Below, in pieces: positions 51,649 to 61,449 of a stretch of 64,000 nt of DNA. The translations under genes and the position numbers were made by a program. The notes below the pieces were generated by a model. It saw nothing but the letters and a program-made list of their open reading frames with translations. It ran no database searches and was not told the origin of the DNA. Source of the stretch: Azorinus chamasolen (lineage: Eukaryota; Mollusca; Bivalvia; Cardiida; Solecurtidae); the NCBI GenBank assembly GCA_963576725.1, contig OY755240.1, positions 56,482,633 to 56,546,632 on the forward strand, written 5' to 3'. Numbering within the stretch: position 1 is the stretch's first letter; each line of letters opens with the position of its first letter.

Positions 51649-52290
51649 CCCTTTTCTTCATATAAACGCTTTTTTATGCATTTGCAAACAGAGTAGACCC
51701 AGATCAGATGGCTCCTATAGGAGCCGTCTGATCAGGGTTTGCTCTGTTTGCCAATGGAATTTGATAGACCTGTTCCATTTGATAGACATGTTTCTTTAGT
51801 TTCTAAAATGGCTACAGTGTTCCACCTTCGACATTTCATTAAAACTATGGTGTTCTGTTCATGAATATTCAGTAGGTATTAAAATTTGGAATAAAGACAG
51901 AACAGCGAAATGGTTAGTAAGTATTAACTTTTTATTTCATAGATATTTTGCAGAGTAGACCCAGATCAGACAGCTCCTGTAGGACTGTTTGCTCATAGAA
52001 TATAGGAGCCGTCTGATCAGGGTTTGCTCTGTTTGCCAATGGAATTTGATAGACCTGTTCCATTTGATAGACATGTTTCTTTAGTTTCTAAAATGGCTAC
52101 AGTGTTCCACCTTTGATATTTCATTATAACTATGGTGTTCTGACCATGAATATTCAATAGGTATTAAAATTTGGAATATTAAAGACAGAAGAGGGAAATT
52201 GGTTAATAAGTATTAGCTCTTTATTTCATAGATATTTTGCAGAGTACACCCAGATCAGACAGCTCCTGTAGGACTGTTTGCTCATAGAAT
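51645..52290 (+). repeat. A2+A1 unit duplicated in tandem (285 bp)
   Basis: 51645-51916 is an A2 and 51923-52000 the first part of an A1 (TTTTTATTTCATAGATATTT). The block 51716-52000 is repeated at 52001-52285, including a peculiar doubled TTTGATAGACNTGTT. The repeat starts in the hairpin apex (TATAGGAGCC). Confidence 0.92.
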
Positions 52291-52291
52291 A

Positions 52292-52552
52292 CAGTAAAAC
52301 CTCTCTATAATGGCCACTAAATTACATCTAGTATTTTGTGTTAGAGGAAGGTGGCTGCTTAAAGCAAGGTGAAAGTAAAACAGAACGCTCCTATAGGAGT
52401 GTTCTGTTTTACTTTCACCTTGCTTTAAACAGCCACCTGCCCTAATACCAACCAATGGCCAAAATTTCAAGTGGTCACATGATATTATAAATATTCATCT
52501 AATTTGTATTCATAAAATCATTATTTCTTACATAAATATGAAGTAACGGGTA
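52292..52552 (+). repeat. TA-C2 MITE in A1, right C2 end lost
   Basis: CAGTAAAACCTCTCTATAAT start after TA, stem with apex CTATAG, then at ACCAACCAAT the C2 stops and A1 text resumes (GGCCAAAATTTCAAGTGG) to AAGTAACGGGTAAAC. Confidence 0.82.
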
Positions 52553-52565
52553 AACAATTCATAAA

Positions 52566-52760
52566 TAGTTGAATCTGTCTTAAACAGCCACTCATTTATT
52601 GAACAAGCAGGTAGTTGCTTAATGCTGGGCAAAAGTAATGCAGAAAGCTCTGATAGGAGCTTTCTGCAATACTTTTGACCTGCATTAAGCTACCACCTGC
52701 ATTACAGACCAATAATTAGACCTCATTTTGATGGTCACAAAAGACAATCAGGTTCTACTG
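52566..52760. repeat. TA-C4 MITE
   Basis: AGTTGAATCTGTCTTAAACA start, stem AAAGTAATGCAGAAAGCTC, apex TGATAGGAG, end CAGGTTCTACTG-TAG, 66 bp before the next SLC6 exon. Confidence 0.87.
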
Positions 52761-52825
52761 TAGAAAGAAATAGAGAAGATAAGGAAAATGATTTTGGAAA
52801 CATGATTTTTTTCTGTATTTTGCAG

Positions 52826-52960
52826 GAGCGTTTCTGATCCCTTTCTTTCTTATGCTTGCACTATGTGGAATCCCTCTTTGTTACATGGAAATGGCAGTTG
52901 GTCAGTTCACTCAACAGGGACCAATAGGGGCCATCGGAAAACTATGCCCCTTTTTTAAAG
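52826..52960 (+). CDS. SLC6 sodium-dependent transporter, second coding exon
   Basis: 135 bp, in phase with the first exon; acceptor TTTTGCAG at 52825, donor GTATGA at 52961. Joined, the two exons give the GGGAFLIP motif of the family across the splice junction. The exon encodes transmembrane helix 2: AFLIPFFLMLALCGIPLCYM, then EMAVGQFTQQGPIGAIGKLC and PFFKG, with the conserved PL..ME....GQ pattern. Length and phase fit the equivalent exon in animal SLC6 genes. The next exon (helix 3) was not recognised in the following 11 kb, so it is probably beyond the window or hidden among repeats. Subfamily wording GPIGAIGKLCP suggests an inebriated/GABA/glycine-like member, with low certainty. Confidence 0.95.
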
Positions 52961-53032
52961 GTATGAATTTTCTTGCTAATTTTTTTTTATTTTTATTAAT
53001 TGAGAGTTTGTCTAGTCTGACCAGAACCATAC

Positions 53033-53245
53033 TTAACCCTTACAGTGCGGGACACGAGTCACCAATGTCCTTTGCAAACAGTGTAGACCCAGATGAGAGG
53101 GCTCCTAGGGGAGCTTTCTCATCAGGGTCTGCACTGTTTGCCATGTTACACTTTTCTTTAGAAAACATCCATAAATATTCACCATAAGCTTGACCTATTT
53201 GAATTTTGGAATATTCCATTTGAAAAGTCAGCGTTGTAAGGGTTA
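53033..53245 (-). repeat. TTAA-E MITE
   Basis: Only 72 bp after the exon donor. Stem CCCAGATGAGAGGGCTCC/GGAGCTTTCTCATCAGGG; right end GTAAGGGTTACG with a mutated TTAA. Confidence 0.92.
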
Positions 53246-53256
53246 CGGGGCATATA

Positions 53257-53449
53257 CAATAAAATTTCGATTCTTCAAACACTAAAATACATATCATTAT
53301 CGAGGAGCTTAATGCATGGTGAAAGTCATGTAGAAAGCTCCTCTAGGAACTTTCTGCATGACTTTCACCATGCATTAATTAAGCAGCCAACTGCCTAAAA
53401 TGGTCTAAATTCTTCCATACAAAAAATTTGAATAATCAACATTTTACTG
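53257..53449. repeat. TA-C6 MITE
   Basis: CAATAAAATTTCGATTCTTC start, AGCTTAATGCATGGTGAAAG core, apex CTCTAGGAACTT, AATAATCAACATTTTACTG end, TA flanks. Confidence 0.87.
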
Positions 53450-53476
53450 TATATGTACATGTATTTCAAATACTAA

Positions 53477-53600
53477 ACTAATCATTTCTTCACCAAACCT
53501 TTTATGTTGACACTCTTTATAATCATTTCTTTGAGAGAATTCTAAATAGTGGTCACAACAAAGGGTTTGATTGAGAAACAAAAAGCTATTCTTGAAATAA
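53477..53600. repeat. Foldback G element, diverged
   Basis: ATTTCTTCACCAAACC, GACACTCTTTATAATC, ATTCTAAATAGTGGTCACAA, GGGTTTGATTGAGAAAC. Confidence 0.75.
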
Positions 53601-53608
53601 TCTTTTAA

Positions 53609-53834
53609 TTAACCCATTCCCTCATATTGACGCCTTTTGACACCTCTGCAAAAGTCACCTGTTGAAACCATTGTGACAAACTCATGTTTCTTATAGGAGC
53701 AAATGCTCTATTTATCACAATGGTTTCAATCTACAATATTCTAAAAAAATTCCTTTTCTCTAGTTAATGCTCCTTTTTGGTAGATTTATTCAAAGAGGTT
53801 GGATCTAAAAATAGGCTATGAGGTAATGGGTTAA
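53609..53834 (-). repeat. TTAA-B MITE, left arm damaged
   Basis: TTAACCCATTCCCTCATATT start; the left hairpin arm reads CAAACTCATGTTTCTTATAGG instead of AAATAGAGCATTTGC; right half intact. Confidence 0.88.
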
Positions 53835-53839
53835 CATGT

Positions 53840-54010
53840 ATTATCCAGGGCTACAGATAAAGATGTGTATCCACTTACTAAAATCATCATTTCTCCACCT
53901 CCGAGACGATTCTAAACAGTGGTCACAGTATAGGGTTTGGTGGAGAAATAAAGGAGCTATTCTTGAAAATGTTAAAATTTATGTATCTTATCTGGAGCTC
54001 TGTATTATCT
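53840..54010. repeat. Foldback G element
   Basis: GGGCTACAGATAAAGATGTG start and TATCTTATCTGGAGCTCTG end show the outer inverted repeat; left palindrome arm mostly lost before CTCCGAGACGATTC. Confidence 0.8.
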
Positions 54011-54317
54011 ATGCTAATTATCTGACTTATCAAGCAGATGACCCTCCAAAACTGCCAATGGCCACTCTACCAATAGACTGCATGGTCATTTTGAAAAACA
54101 AGAAGCTATCATAGTACGATTACTTCAGTGGAGAAGGACATAAAGATGTGAAAGTTATAAAACTTCATTTGACCTGAACTAAAGTGGTCAATTTCAGATA
54201 TCATATGTTAATTCAATGTTTATACTTTCAGCAATAAAACTAAGTGTTTGTCTTATCGAATGCTAGAGGAGAATTTGACTGCTAGTACCTAGGCAAATAG
54301 TTGAATTCAGATCTTGG
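54011..54317. other. No recognisable feature
   Basis: Unassigned intronic or downstream sequence; searched for an SLC6 helix-3 exon without success. Confidence 0.4.
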
Positions 54318-54477
54318 TCCATGCTTATAAAGCTTTTTAGTTGAGTCTGAGGTTTGATTGGTCAGATTTGAGTTCTCAAGCTTTTGATTGGTCAGATTTG
54401 AGCCAAAGGCTCAAATCTGACCAATCAAAAACTTGAGAACGAACTCGGACTCAACTAAAAAGTTTTAAAAGCATGGA
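54318..54477. repeat. Inverted repeat M
   Basis: TCCATGCTTATAAAGCTTTT-TAGTTGAGTC mirrors GACTCAACTAAAAAGTTTTA-AAAGCATGGA. The left arm has TTTGATTGGTCAGATTTGAG twice, the right arm its complement once, so the fold has a 20-bp bulge. Single copy. Confidence 0.88.
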
Positions 54478-54529
54478 TAAAGAAGTCAAGTAAATCTGTA
54501 TCCCATTAGGATCCAAACTGTGTGATGCT

Positions 54530-54770
54530 TTAACCCATTCACTGTTGAATAATCCTGTAAGAAATTACGATATCATTAATATTTATTTATAATCACATAA
54601 TTATGTACTCAGGAATTTGGTATTGGTAGAAACTGTAGAATCAGATCTATTATAATTTCATAAGCGAACAGAGCAGATCCTGATCAGATGGCACCTGTAG
54701 GAGCAGCCTGATCTGGAACCACTCTGTTTGAAAAGGTGTGAAAAGGGTTTTTTATGAGGGAAAGGGTTAA
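54530..54770 (-). repeat. TTAA-A1 MITE
   Basis: TTAACCCATTCACTGTTGAA to GGGAAAGGGTTAA; stem with apex GCACCTGTAGGAGC. Confidence 0.88.
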
Positions 54771-54863
54771 CTATTTTTGAAGAGAAATAAAAGAAAGAAA
54801 AAAAATGGTTTTAGAATTGTAGTAGACTGCTTTTTTATTCAGACTGCAGTTACTTGCAGTGGC

Positions 54864-55077
54864 TTAACCCTTACAATGCTGAATTTTCAAATGGAATATT
54901 CCAAAATTCAAATAGGTCAAGCTTATGGTGAATATTTAGGGATGTTTTCTAAAGAAAAGTGTAACATGACAAACAGTGCAGACCCTGATGAGAGGGCTCC
55001 CCTAGGAGCCCTCTCATCTGGGTCTACACTGTTTGCAAAGGACATTAGTGACTCGTGTCCCGCACTGTAAGGGTTAA
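54864..55077 (+). repeat. TTAA-E MITE, best copy
   Basis: TTAACCCTTACAATGCTGAA, TGGAATATTCCAAAATTC, stem GCAGACCCTGATGAGAGGGC, apex TCCCCTAGGA, mirror GCCCTCTCATCTGGGTCTAC, GTCCCGCACTGTAAGGGTTAA. Confidence 0.96.
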
Positions 55078-55091
55078 ACTTTTCCCTAATA

Positions 55092-55336
55092 TTAACCCTT
55101 TCCACTATGAACATTCATGTGAGAAATAATGATGGCATGATTATTCATAGCGTTAATTTGTTATAATAGCACATGGACACAGGAATGTTTAGCCCTGGCA
55201 GAAGCTGTAGAATCATATCTTTATCATAAGCAAACAGAGCAGACCCTGATCAGACGGCTTCTATAGGAGCCGTTTGATCTGGGTCTACTCTGTTTGCCAA
55301 GGGCTAGAAAATTGTATTTATGGAGTAAAGGGTTAA
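55092..55336 (-). repeat. TTAA-A1 MITE
   Basis: TTAACCCTTTCCACTATGAA to GGAGTAAAGGGTTAA; apex GGCTTCTATAGGAGCC. Confidence 0.92.
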
Positions 55337-55486
55337 TTCTTTTTCTCGCCTTTGCAAACAGTGTGGACCTAGATCAGACAGCTGCTGTAGGAACCCTCTG
55401 ATCAGGGTCTGCTCTGTTTGTTTATTGAAAGTATATAGATCTGATTCAACAGTTTCTGCTAAGGCAGACAAAATCCTATATTCATG
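55333..55486 (+). repeat. TTAA-A1 MITE cut by G
   Basis: Shared TTAA; forward A1 up to CCTATATTCATGTAC where the G palindrome begins. Confidence 0.82.
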
Positions 55487-55582
55487 TACCAAACCCCTTT
55501 TTTGTGACCACTCTTTAGAATATCATCTTGAAGAGACGATTGTAAACAATAGCCACAACATAGGGTTTGGTGGAGAAATAAC
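55487..55582. repeat. Foldback G core
   Basis: CAAACCCCTTTTTTGTGACC, CTTTAGAATATCATCTTG apex AAG, AGACGATTGTAAACAATAGC-CACAACATAGGGTTTGGTGG. Confidence 0.82.
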
Positions 55583-55639
55583 TATTTAAACGGCGGTTTT
55601 CGAAAATTCTGTGGCGTTGGCCAATCAGAGTTGGTTATT

Positions 55640-55995
55640 CAGTTTTTCCTGGCAGATCTGTAGACTTAGATCCATATTATCTTATAAGCAAGCAGAGAAG
55701 ATCCTGGTCAGACAGTTCGTACAGGGTCTACACTGTTTGCATAGATATTAAGCCTTTCCCTGTCCAGTAATCATGTAAGAAAAAAATACATCATGAATGT
55801 TTATAAGCTGAATTTTTACGATGTAAACTATTGAAGGGAATTTTTTGCTGTAACAAATACTGTCGAATCAGATCTATATTATGTCAATAGTAAACATAGC
55901 AGACCCTGATCAGATGGCTCCTACAGGAGCCATCTGATCTGGGTCTACTCTGTTTGCAAATGCATGAAAATGTGTTTATATGAAGGAAGAGTTAA
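55640..55995 (-). repeat. Two TTAA-A1 MITEs in series
   Basis: 55640-55751 is a right half (AAGCAAGCAGAGAAGATCC, arm reduced). 55748-55995 is complete: TTAAGCCTTTCCCTGTCCAG, perfect stem CCCTGATCAGATGGCTCC, GAAGGAAGAGTTAA. Confidence 0.85.
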
Positions 55996-56852
55996 ATTTA
56001 GGCATATCTAGGGAATAAAAAGTTAAAAGCTTTTCTGTCTTCATTGTTTAGAGTGGATAATTAGTATATACATGTATAAGCTTATATTGATATGTAATTA
56101 ATAATAATTACTGCATATACCAGAAATACTTATATTGATATGTAATTAATACTAATATACTGCATGTACCACAAATATTAAGCCAGTAAGCCTCCTATTC
56201 TCCCCTCTCCAAAGGTTTGGATGTTGTCAATTTCAACTGTCTTTATAACCGCATTGATAAGTAAAATAATAGAGTAGAAAATAGTTTAAACTCCTGATCA
56301 AACATCTCCTTTGTCTAACCAAATATATATGGAAATAATAGTAACAGATAATGAGATTTAGTTAATTATTACATCCAGCTGCATACTAATACCTGTGAAT
56401 GTAATTACAATTTGTTGTTAATGCAAAAATCTTGAATGTGTAAGTGGATATTTTTATATATAATTTATTAGTTGTTATTTTCTTATACTATCGTTCGTAT
56501 ATATCTCAAGTTCATCCACTACATTTCGAATGACTACTGAACGTGTCATGCTAAATACTGCCATTGAACAAGGAGTTAGAATAGTTTTGCACCAAGCCCT
56601 CGATATGTGTAATATATTTAAGCTAATGTTTTCTGTGCATTTACATGAAAATTAATATGTATGTAAAGAAGTTTTTATGAATTATAAATATGCAATAAGA
56701 TATATATTTGTAAAAGGCAGGTGGTTTATATTCAACAAAATATATTTATTTGTGTTCTTTTAAGTTATAATTAATGTAAAGTACTGAAAGGAACACATTG
56801 TATGTTAACTAGAAGAAAGTTCCTTTTACATACTACTTAAGTAAGTATTTTT
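55996..56852. other. AT-rich region with half of palindrome H
   Basis: A 45-bp imperfect direct repeat TTATATTGATATGTAATTAA (56081, 56130). At 56569-56602 AAGGAGTTAGAATAGTTTTG-CACCAAGCCCTCG is one arm of H. Otherwise nothing. Confidence 0.6.
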
Positions 56853-58558
56853 AGCTCACCAGAGCACAAAGTGCTCAAGGTGAGCTATTGTGATACCCCT
56901 GTGTCCGGTGTCCGTCGTCCGTCTGTCTGTCCGTCAACAATTTCAAACAACTTCTTCTCTGAAACCGACTGCCCAATTGTAAGCAAACTTGGTCAGATAC
57001 ATACTGTGGGTTGGTGCTTCAAAATTTGTTAAAAGATAGTGGATGGGGCCATCGGTCTTGTTGCCATGGTAACCGTACACAATATCTAGAAAAATCTTCT
57101 TCTCCAGAATGACTGGTCCGATCTGAATATAGTTTTCACCAAAATGTTTCTCAGTTGATAGACTTCAAAAGTTGTTAAAAGAATTTTGATCCGGCAAAAA
57201 ACATGGCCGCCAGAAGGCGTGGTCATTTTTTCTATATATGGTAATATAGAATTTTCATAGGAAAATCTTTAAAAATCTTCTTCTCTGAAACTGTAAGGCC
57301 TAGACCTTTGATATTTGGTATGTAGCATGATCTTATGGTCCTCTACAAAGATTGTTCAAATTATGGCCCCCAGGCCAAAAATGGCCCCCGCCCAAGGGCT
57401 TATCAGTTTTTCATAGGAAAATCTTTAAAAATCTTCTTCTCTGAAACTGTAAGGCCTAGACCTTTGATATTTGGTATGTAGCATGATCTTATGGTCCTCT
57501 ACAAATATTGTTCAAATTATGACCCCCAGGCCAAAAATGGCCCTGCCCAAGGGCTTATCAGTTTTTCATAGGAAAATCTTTAAAAATCTTCTTCTCTGAA
57601 ACTGTAAGGCCTAGATCTTTGATATTTGGTATGTAGCATGATCTTATGGTCCTCTACAAAGATTATTCAAATTATGACCCCCGGGCCAAAAATGGCCCCG
57701 CCCAAGGGCTTATCAGTTTTTCATAGGAAAATCTTTAAAAATCTCCTTCTCTGAAACTGTAAGGCCTATACCTTTGATATTTGGTATGTAGCATTATCTA
57801 ATGGTCCTCTATATAAGTGGTTCAAATTATGACCCCGGGGCAAAAAATAGCCCGCCCAAGGGCTTATCAGTTTTTCATAGGAAAATCTTTAAAAATCTTC
57901 TCTGAAGCTGTAAGGCCTAGACCTTTGATATTTAATATGTAGCATGATGTTATGGTCCTCTACAGATTTTGTTCAAATTATGACCCCTGGGCCAAAAATG
58001 GCCCCCGCCCAAGGGCTTATCAGTTTTCTTTATAGGAAAATCTTTAAAAATCTTCTTCTCTGAAACTGTAAGGCCTAGACCTTTGATATTTGGTATGTAG
58101 CATGATCTTATGGTCCTCTACAAATTTTGTTCAAATTATGACCCCGGGCCAAAAATGGCCCCACCCAAGGGCTTATCAGTTTTTCATTGGAAAATCTTTA
58201 AAAATCTACTGAAATTGTAAGGCCTAGACCATTGATATTTGATGTGACTAACATGATCTAATGGTCCTCTATAAATATGTAGCTGTGGCTTGTGGTCCTC
58301 TGCCAAGAATGTTTAACTTACGACCCTGACCACTGGGCGAAACTTGGCCCTGCCTCAGGGCTTATCAGTTTATCATGGGAAAAATATGAAATATTATTTT
58401 TCTCTGAAACCATAAGGCTTAGACCTTTAATTAATGGCATACTGCTTTGCCTTGTGGTTCTCTACCAAGGTTGTCCACATGATTTCTTGTGGTCAAAAAT
58501 GGCCCAGCTCCTGGGGTTATCTCAGGTGAGCGCTTCAGGGCCTCATGGCCCTCTTGTA
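56853..58558 (+). mobile_element. Pearl-like tandem-core element 4
   Basis: 5' stem AGCTCACCAGAGCACAAAGT-GCTCAAGGTGAGCT (56853-56886), CCGTC/TGTC microsatellite (56908-56938), then about eight units of roughly 155 bp, each with AGGAAAATCTTTAAAAATCT, ACTGTAAGGCCTAGACC, TGTAGCATGATCTTATGGTC and GGCCAAAAATGGCCC (starts near 57257, 57411, 57566, 57721, 57875, 58030, 58182, 58371). 3' end CAGGTGAGCGCTTCAGGGCC-TCATGGCCCTCTTGTATA. Larger sibling of element 1, with a different core sequence. Confidence 0.85.
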
Positions 58559-58559
58559 T

Positions 58560-58909
58560 ATACTTAGTGACCATATTGCTGAATATATTTTTATGAAATA
58601 CATCCCTTTGAAAACAGAGAGTTATGTTAAATAAATGTGGTCCCTTTTATGAAAAAATATTGTTATGTTTCATATATTTCAAGAAATATGAACTATTTAT
58701 ATTCCAAGGCTTAATATAAGACAGTCAAAATTTACATGTTATGTTATGTCTAACTTATAACTTTATCGTTTTAAAGCATTTTCATATCATATAACTACAG
58801 ACTTTTTTACATAATATATTCCTTATATAAGGGGGGTCCATTAAAAAAATTTAAGCTTCCATATAAAACAAATACTTAAAAACATGTATTTATTCACCAG
58901 TCAGATAAT
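58560..58909. other. AT-rich, no feature
   Basis: No termini, hairpins or coding stretches recognised. Confidence 0.5.
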
Positions 58910-59216
58910 AAAGTCAGATAATAAATATTTGATGTCATTATTCTTATTATTGAACAGGTAAAGGGTTAACACTTTTCTCTCATATAAATGCATTTTCACG
59001 CATTTGCAAACAGAGTAGACCCAGATCAGATGGTTCCTAGAGGAGCTGACTGATCAGGGTCTGCTCTGTTTGCTAATGGAATTCGATAAATCTGTTTCTT
59101 TAGTTTCTAAAATGGCTGCAATGTTCTACCTTTCATATTTCATTATAAGTATTTTAGCCATGAATATTCAGTAGGTATTGAGATTTGTAATAAATATAGA
59201 ACAATGAAAGGATTAA
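58910..59216 (+). repeat. A1 right end then complete TTAA-A2
   Basis: 58910-58969 is an A1 right end (ATAATAAATATTTGATGTCA). 58966-59216 is a full A2 starting at its TTAA, stem TTCCTAGAGGAGC apex. Confidence 0.88.
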
Positions 59217-59289
59217 ACTGCAACACATGTCAGGGGTTTATTATATCTATACATGTACATGTATGTACAAAAATTACTTTTAACCCTTC

Positions 59290-59540
59290 CTAAATTTACA
59301 ATACAGAATTGTTCTAAAATGTATCATGCATACCTAGAAACACATGAAAACACACGTGACAGCTTAATGCAGGTCTAAAGTAATGCTGAAAGCTCCTACA
59401 GGAGCTTTCAGCATTACTTTAGACCTGCATTAAGCTGTGAAATCGTCCAGATTAGAAATTGGATGGCCTCGAACCTGTGTTATCTCAAAGTAATTTTGTA
59501 TGGTCCATTGAAGTTTGAGATATCGCATTGCAACAGTATT
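59290..59540 (-). repeat. TA-C5 MITE with intact hairpin
   Basis: ACAGAATTGTTCTAAAATGT, CACGTGACAGCTTAATGCAG, perfect stem GTCTAAAGTAATGCTGAAAG-CTCC with apex TACA and mirror, then GTTATCTCAAAGTAATTTTG-TATGGTCC. Outer terminus decayed. Confidence 0.83.
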
Positions 59541-59554
59541 TGGCAGGAAAAGTC

Positions 59555-59722
59555 TGATATGTTTGAATATGGGTTTCGAGTGATGTGGGATTGGCAAAAC
59601 CATGCAGATTCAGATCAGAGTGCTCCTAGAGGAGCTGTCTGATCAGGGTCTGCAATGTTTGTCATTCATTATTATCTTCATACTGAATGAACTCTATGGT
59701 TAAACAAAATCCACTCCACTTT
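59555..59722 (-). repeat. E-related MITE, subtype E2
   Basis: GATTGGCAAAACCATGCAG, TTCAGATCAGAGTGCTCC, apex TAGA, GGAGCTGTCTGATCAGGG, TTGTCATTCATTATTATC. Confidence 0.7.
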
Positions 59723-59960
59723 AACCCTTTCCGTGTTCTATATTTGGTCCAAATTTCAATATTCATGGACAAAATAGTTATTATGAAATATGTAAGACGG
59801 AATGTTGTAGCCATTTAAGAAAGTTAAAGAAACAGATCTATCAAATTCAACTAACAAACAGAGCAGACCCTGATCAGACAGCTCCTCTTGGATCCGCCTG
59901 ATCTGGGTCTTCTCTGTTTGCAAATGCATCAAAAAGCGTTTATATGAAGGAAAGGGTTAA
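59721..59960 (-). repeat. TTAA-A2 MITE
   Basis: TTAACCCTTTCCGTGTTCTA, AAATTTCAATATTCATGGAC, stem apex GCTCCTCTTGGATC, end GAAGGAAAGGGTTAA. Confidence 0.92.
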
Positions 59961-60042
59961 AAAACCCAACAAAAAACCATGTAATTGCTTAAAACAGTAA
60001 ACAGACTTGAAATAACAATTCGAATATTGTTTGGTTATTCAA

Positions 60043-60292
60043 TTAACCCTTTCCCTCATATAAACTTGTTTTCACGCATTTGCAAACAGAGTAGACCCAG
60101 ATCAGACAGCTCCTAGAGGAGCTGTCTGATCAGGGTCTACTCTGTTTGCTAATAGAATTTCAAAGATCTGTGTCTTTACTTTCTAAAATGGCTACAACTT
60201 TCCATCTTCCATATTTCGTTATAATCATTTTATCTATGAATCTTCAGTAGGTATTGAAATTTGGAATGAACACAGAACAGGGAAAGGGTTAA
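60043..60292 (+). repeat. TTAA-A2 MITE
   Basis: Complete; perfect stem CCCAGATCAGACAGCTCC, apex TAGA; CTTCAGTAGGTATTGAAATT; GGGAAAGGGTTAA. Confidence 0.94.
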
Positions 60293-60428
60293 TAGCAAAT
60301 ATTGCTGGGATTACATGGAAGTACTATAACAAGGGGTTTCAACTTTGTCAAATTTGTAGAATATTTACTCACTGCAGAAATTTCAAGTCATTTTTCATGT
60401 ACAACAGTTTTTAGATATAAATGCATTA

Positions 60429-60865
60429 CTGTAGAGCCTGTGTTAAGTGGCCATTCATTTATTGAACATAGGAGTTTTAAAAAGCAGGTGGTTGTTTAAT
60501 GCAGGGCAATAATAATGCAGAAAGTTCCTATAGGAGCCTTCTACATTATTTTTGACCTGTATTAACCCATTCCCTCATATTGACGACTTTTGACGACTCG
60601 GTAGAAGTCACTTTGTGAAACCATTGTGATAAATAGAGCATTTGCTCTTATAGGAACAAAATTCTATGCTCTATTTATCACAATGGTTTTAAACAACAAA
60701 ATTCTGAAAAAAGTCCTTTTCTCTAGTTAATGCTCCTTTTCGGTAGATTTATTCAAAGATGTTGTGTCTAAAAATAGCCTATGAGGTAATGGCTTAAGCT
60801 ACCTTCTGCTTTACAAACCCATAATTAGACATTCTTTTAATGACTGCTTCAGACAGGCTCTACTG
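60429..60865. repeat. TA-C4 MITE hosting B
   Basis: CTGTAGAGCCTGTGTTAAGT start, stem AATAATGCAGAAAGTTCC, TTGACCTGTATTAA, B inserted, GCTACCTTCTGCTTTACAAA, CTTCAGACAGGCTCTACTG-TA. Confidence 0.88.
60562..60797 (-). repeat. TTAA-B MITE inside C4
   Basis: TTAA at 60562-60565 and 60794-60797, target TGCATTAAGC of the C core. Apex expanded (CTCTTATAGGAACAAAATTC). Confidence 0.93.
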
Positions 60866-60870
60866 TAGAT

Positions 60871-61121
60871 TTAAACCCTTTCCTAGTTCTATGTTTATTC
60901 CAAATTTCAATACCTACTCGATATTCATGGACAAACTTGTTAGAATAAAATATGGAAGGTGGGATGTTGAAATCATTTTAGAAAGTAAAGAAACGGATCT
61001 ATCAAAAATTCCATTAGCAAACAGAGCAGACCATGATCAGACGGCTCCTATAGGAGCCATCTGATCTGGGTCTACTCTGTTTGCAAATGCATGAAAACAT
61101 GTTTATATGCAGGAAAGGGTT
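60871..61121 (-). repeat. TTAA-A2 MITE
   Basis: TTAAACCCTTTCCTAGTTCT, perfect stem with apex GGCTCCTATAGGAGCC, end CAGGAAAGGGTTAG. Confidence 0.9.
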
Positions 61122-61254
61122 AGTGGTGTTGCAGTAAAAAATTGAAGAGGCATTATGTCATTATGATTTACTAAACCTTTAGCTACTTTCAAACATAATT
61201 ACAAAAATAATTTGGATCCAGATCAGACAATGAATAATACAGCAATAAATGTTT

Positions 61255-61329
61255 CGAGGGCTTGGTGCAAAACTATTGTAACTCCTTCACAAAGTGAAGG
61301 AGTTACAATAGTTTTGCACCAAGCCCTCG
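61255..61329. mobile_element. 75-bp palindrome H, intact copy
   Basis: Perfectly symmetric CGAGGGCTTGGTGCAAAACT... with apex CACAAAGTG, same length as 47438-47512. Flanks (ATGTTT, ATTATT) show no clear duplication. Confidence 0.9.
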
Positions 61330-61449
61330 ATTATTCCTCAAGCTCTAAAATGTTTGAAAATCTTTTAGTTGAGTATTTATGTACATGTACTTGAAACTGA
61401 AATTAATGAAAATTTGTTCAATCATGACTTTTGCTTAGCAGGTTAAGGG

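Larger units (their letters stand above)
48430..52825 (+). other. SLC6 intron packed with MITEs
   Basis: From GTAATG to TTTTGCAG. The phase matches (one base before, two after, giving GGA at the junction). Holds F, A1, C4, C2, D, G, B, E, A2 copies and a minisatellite, which suggests that MITE insertion in introns is tolerated. Confidence 0.9.

Noticed and set aside
53836..54114. A 92-codon frame as the third SLC6 exon
   Set aside because: It begins inside a G foldback, has no helix-3 wording of SLC6 and no acceptor in the right phase.
45651..55114. Recurring frames with NSADPDERAPLGALSSGSTLF-like text
   Set aside because: These translate the E (and, with small changes, A and D) hairpin in one phase; the similarity comes from the shared DNA core.
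58292..58567. A 91-codon frame
   Set aside because: Last tandem units and 3' hairpin of pearl-like element 4.
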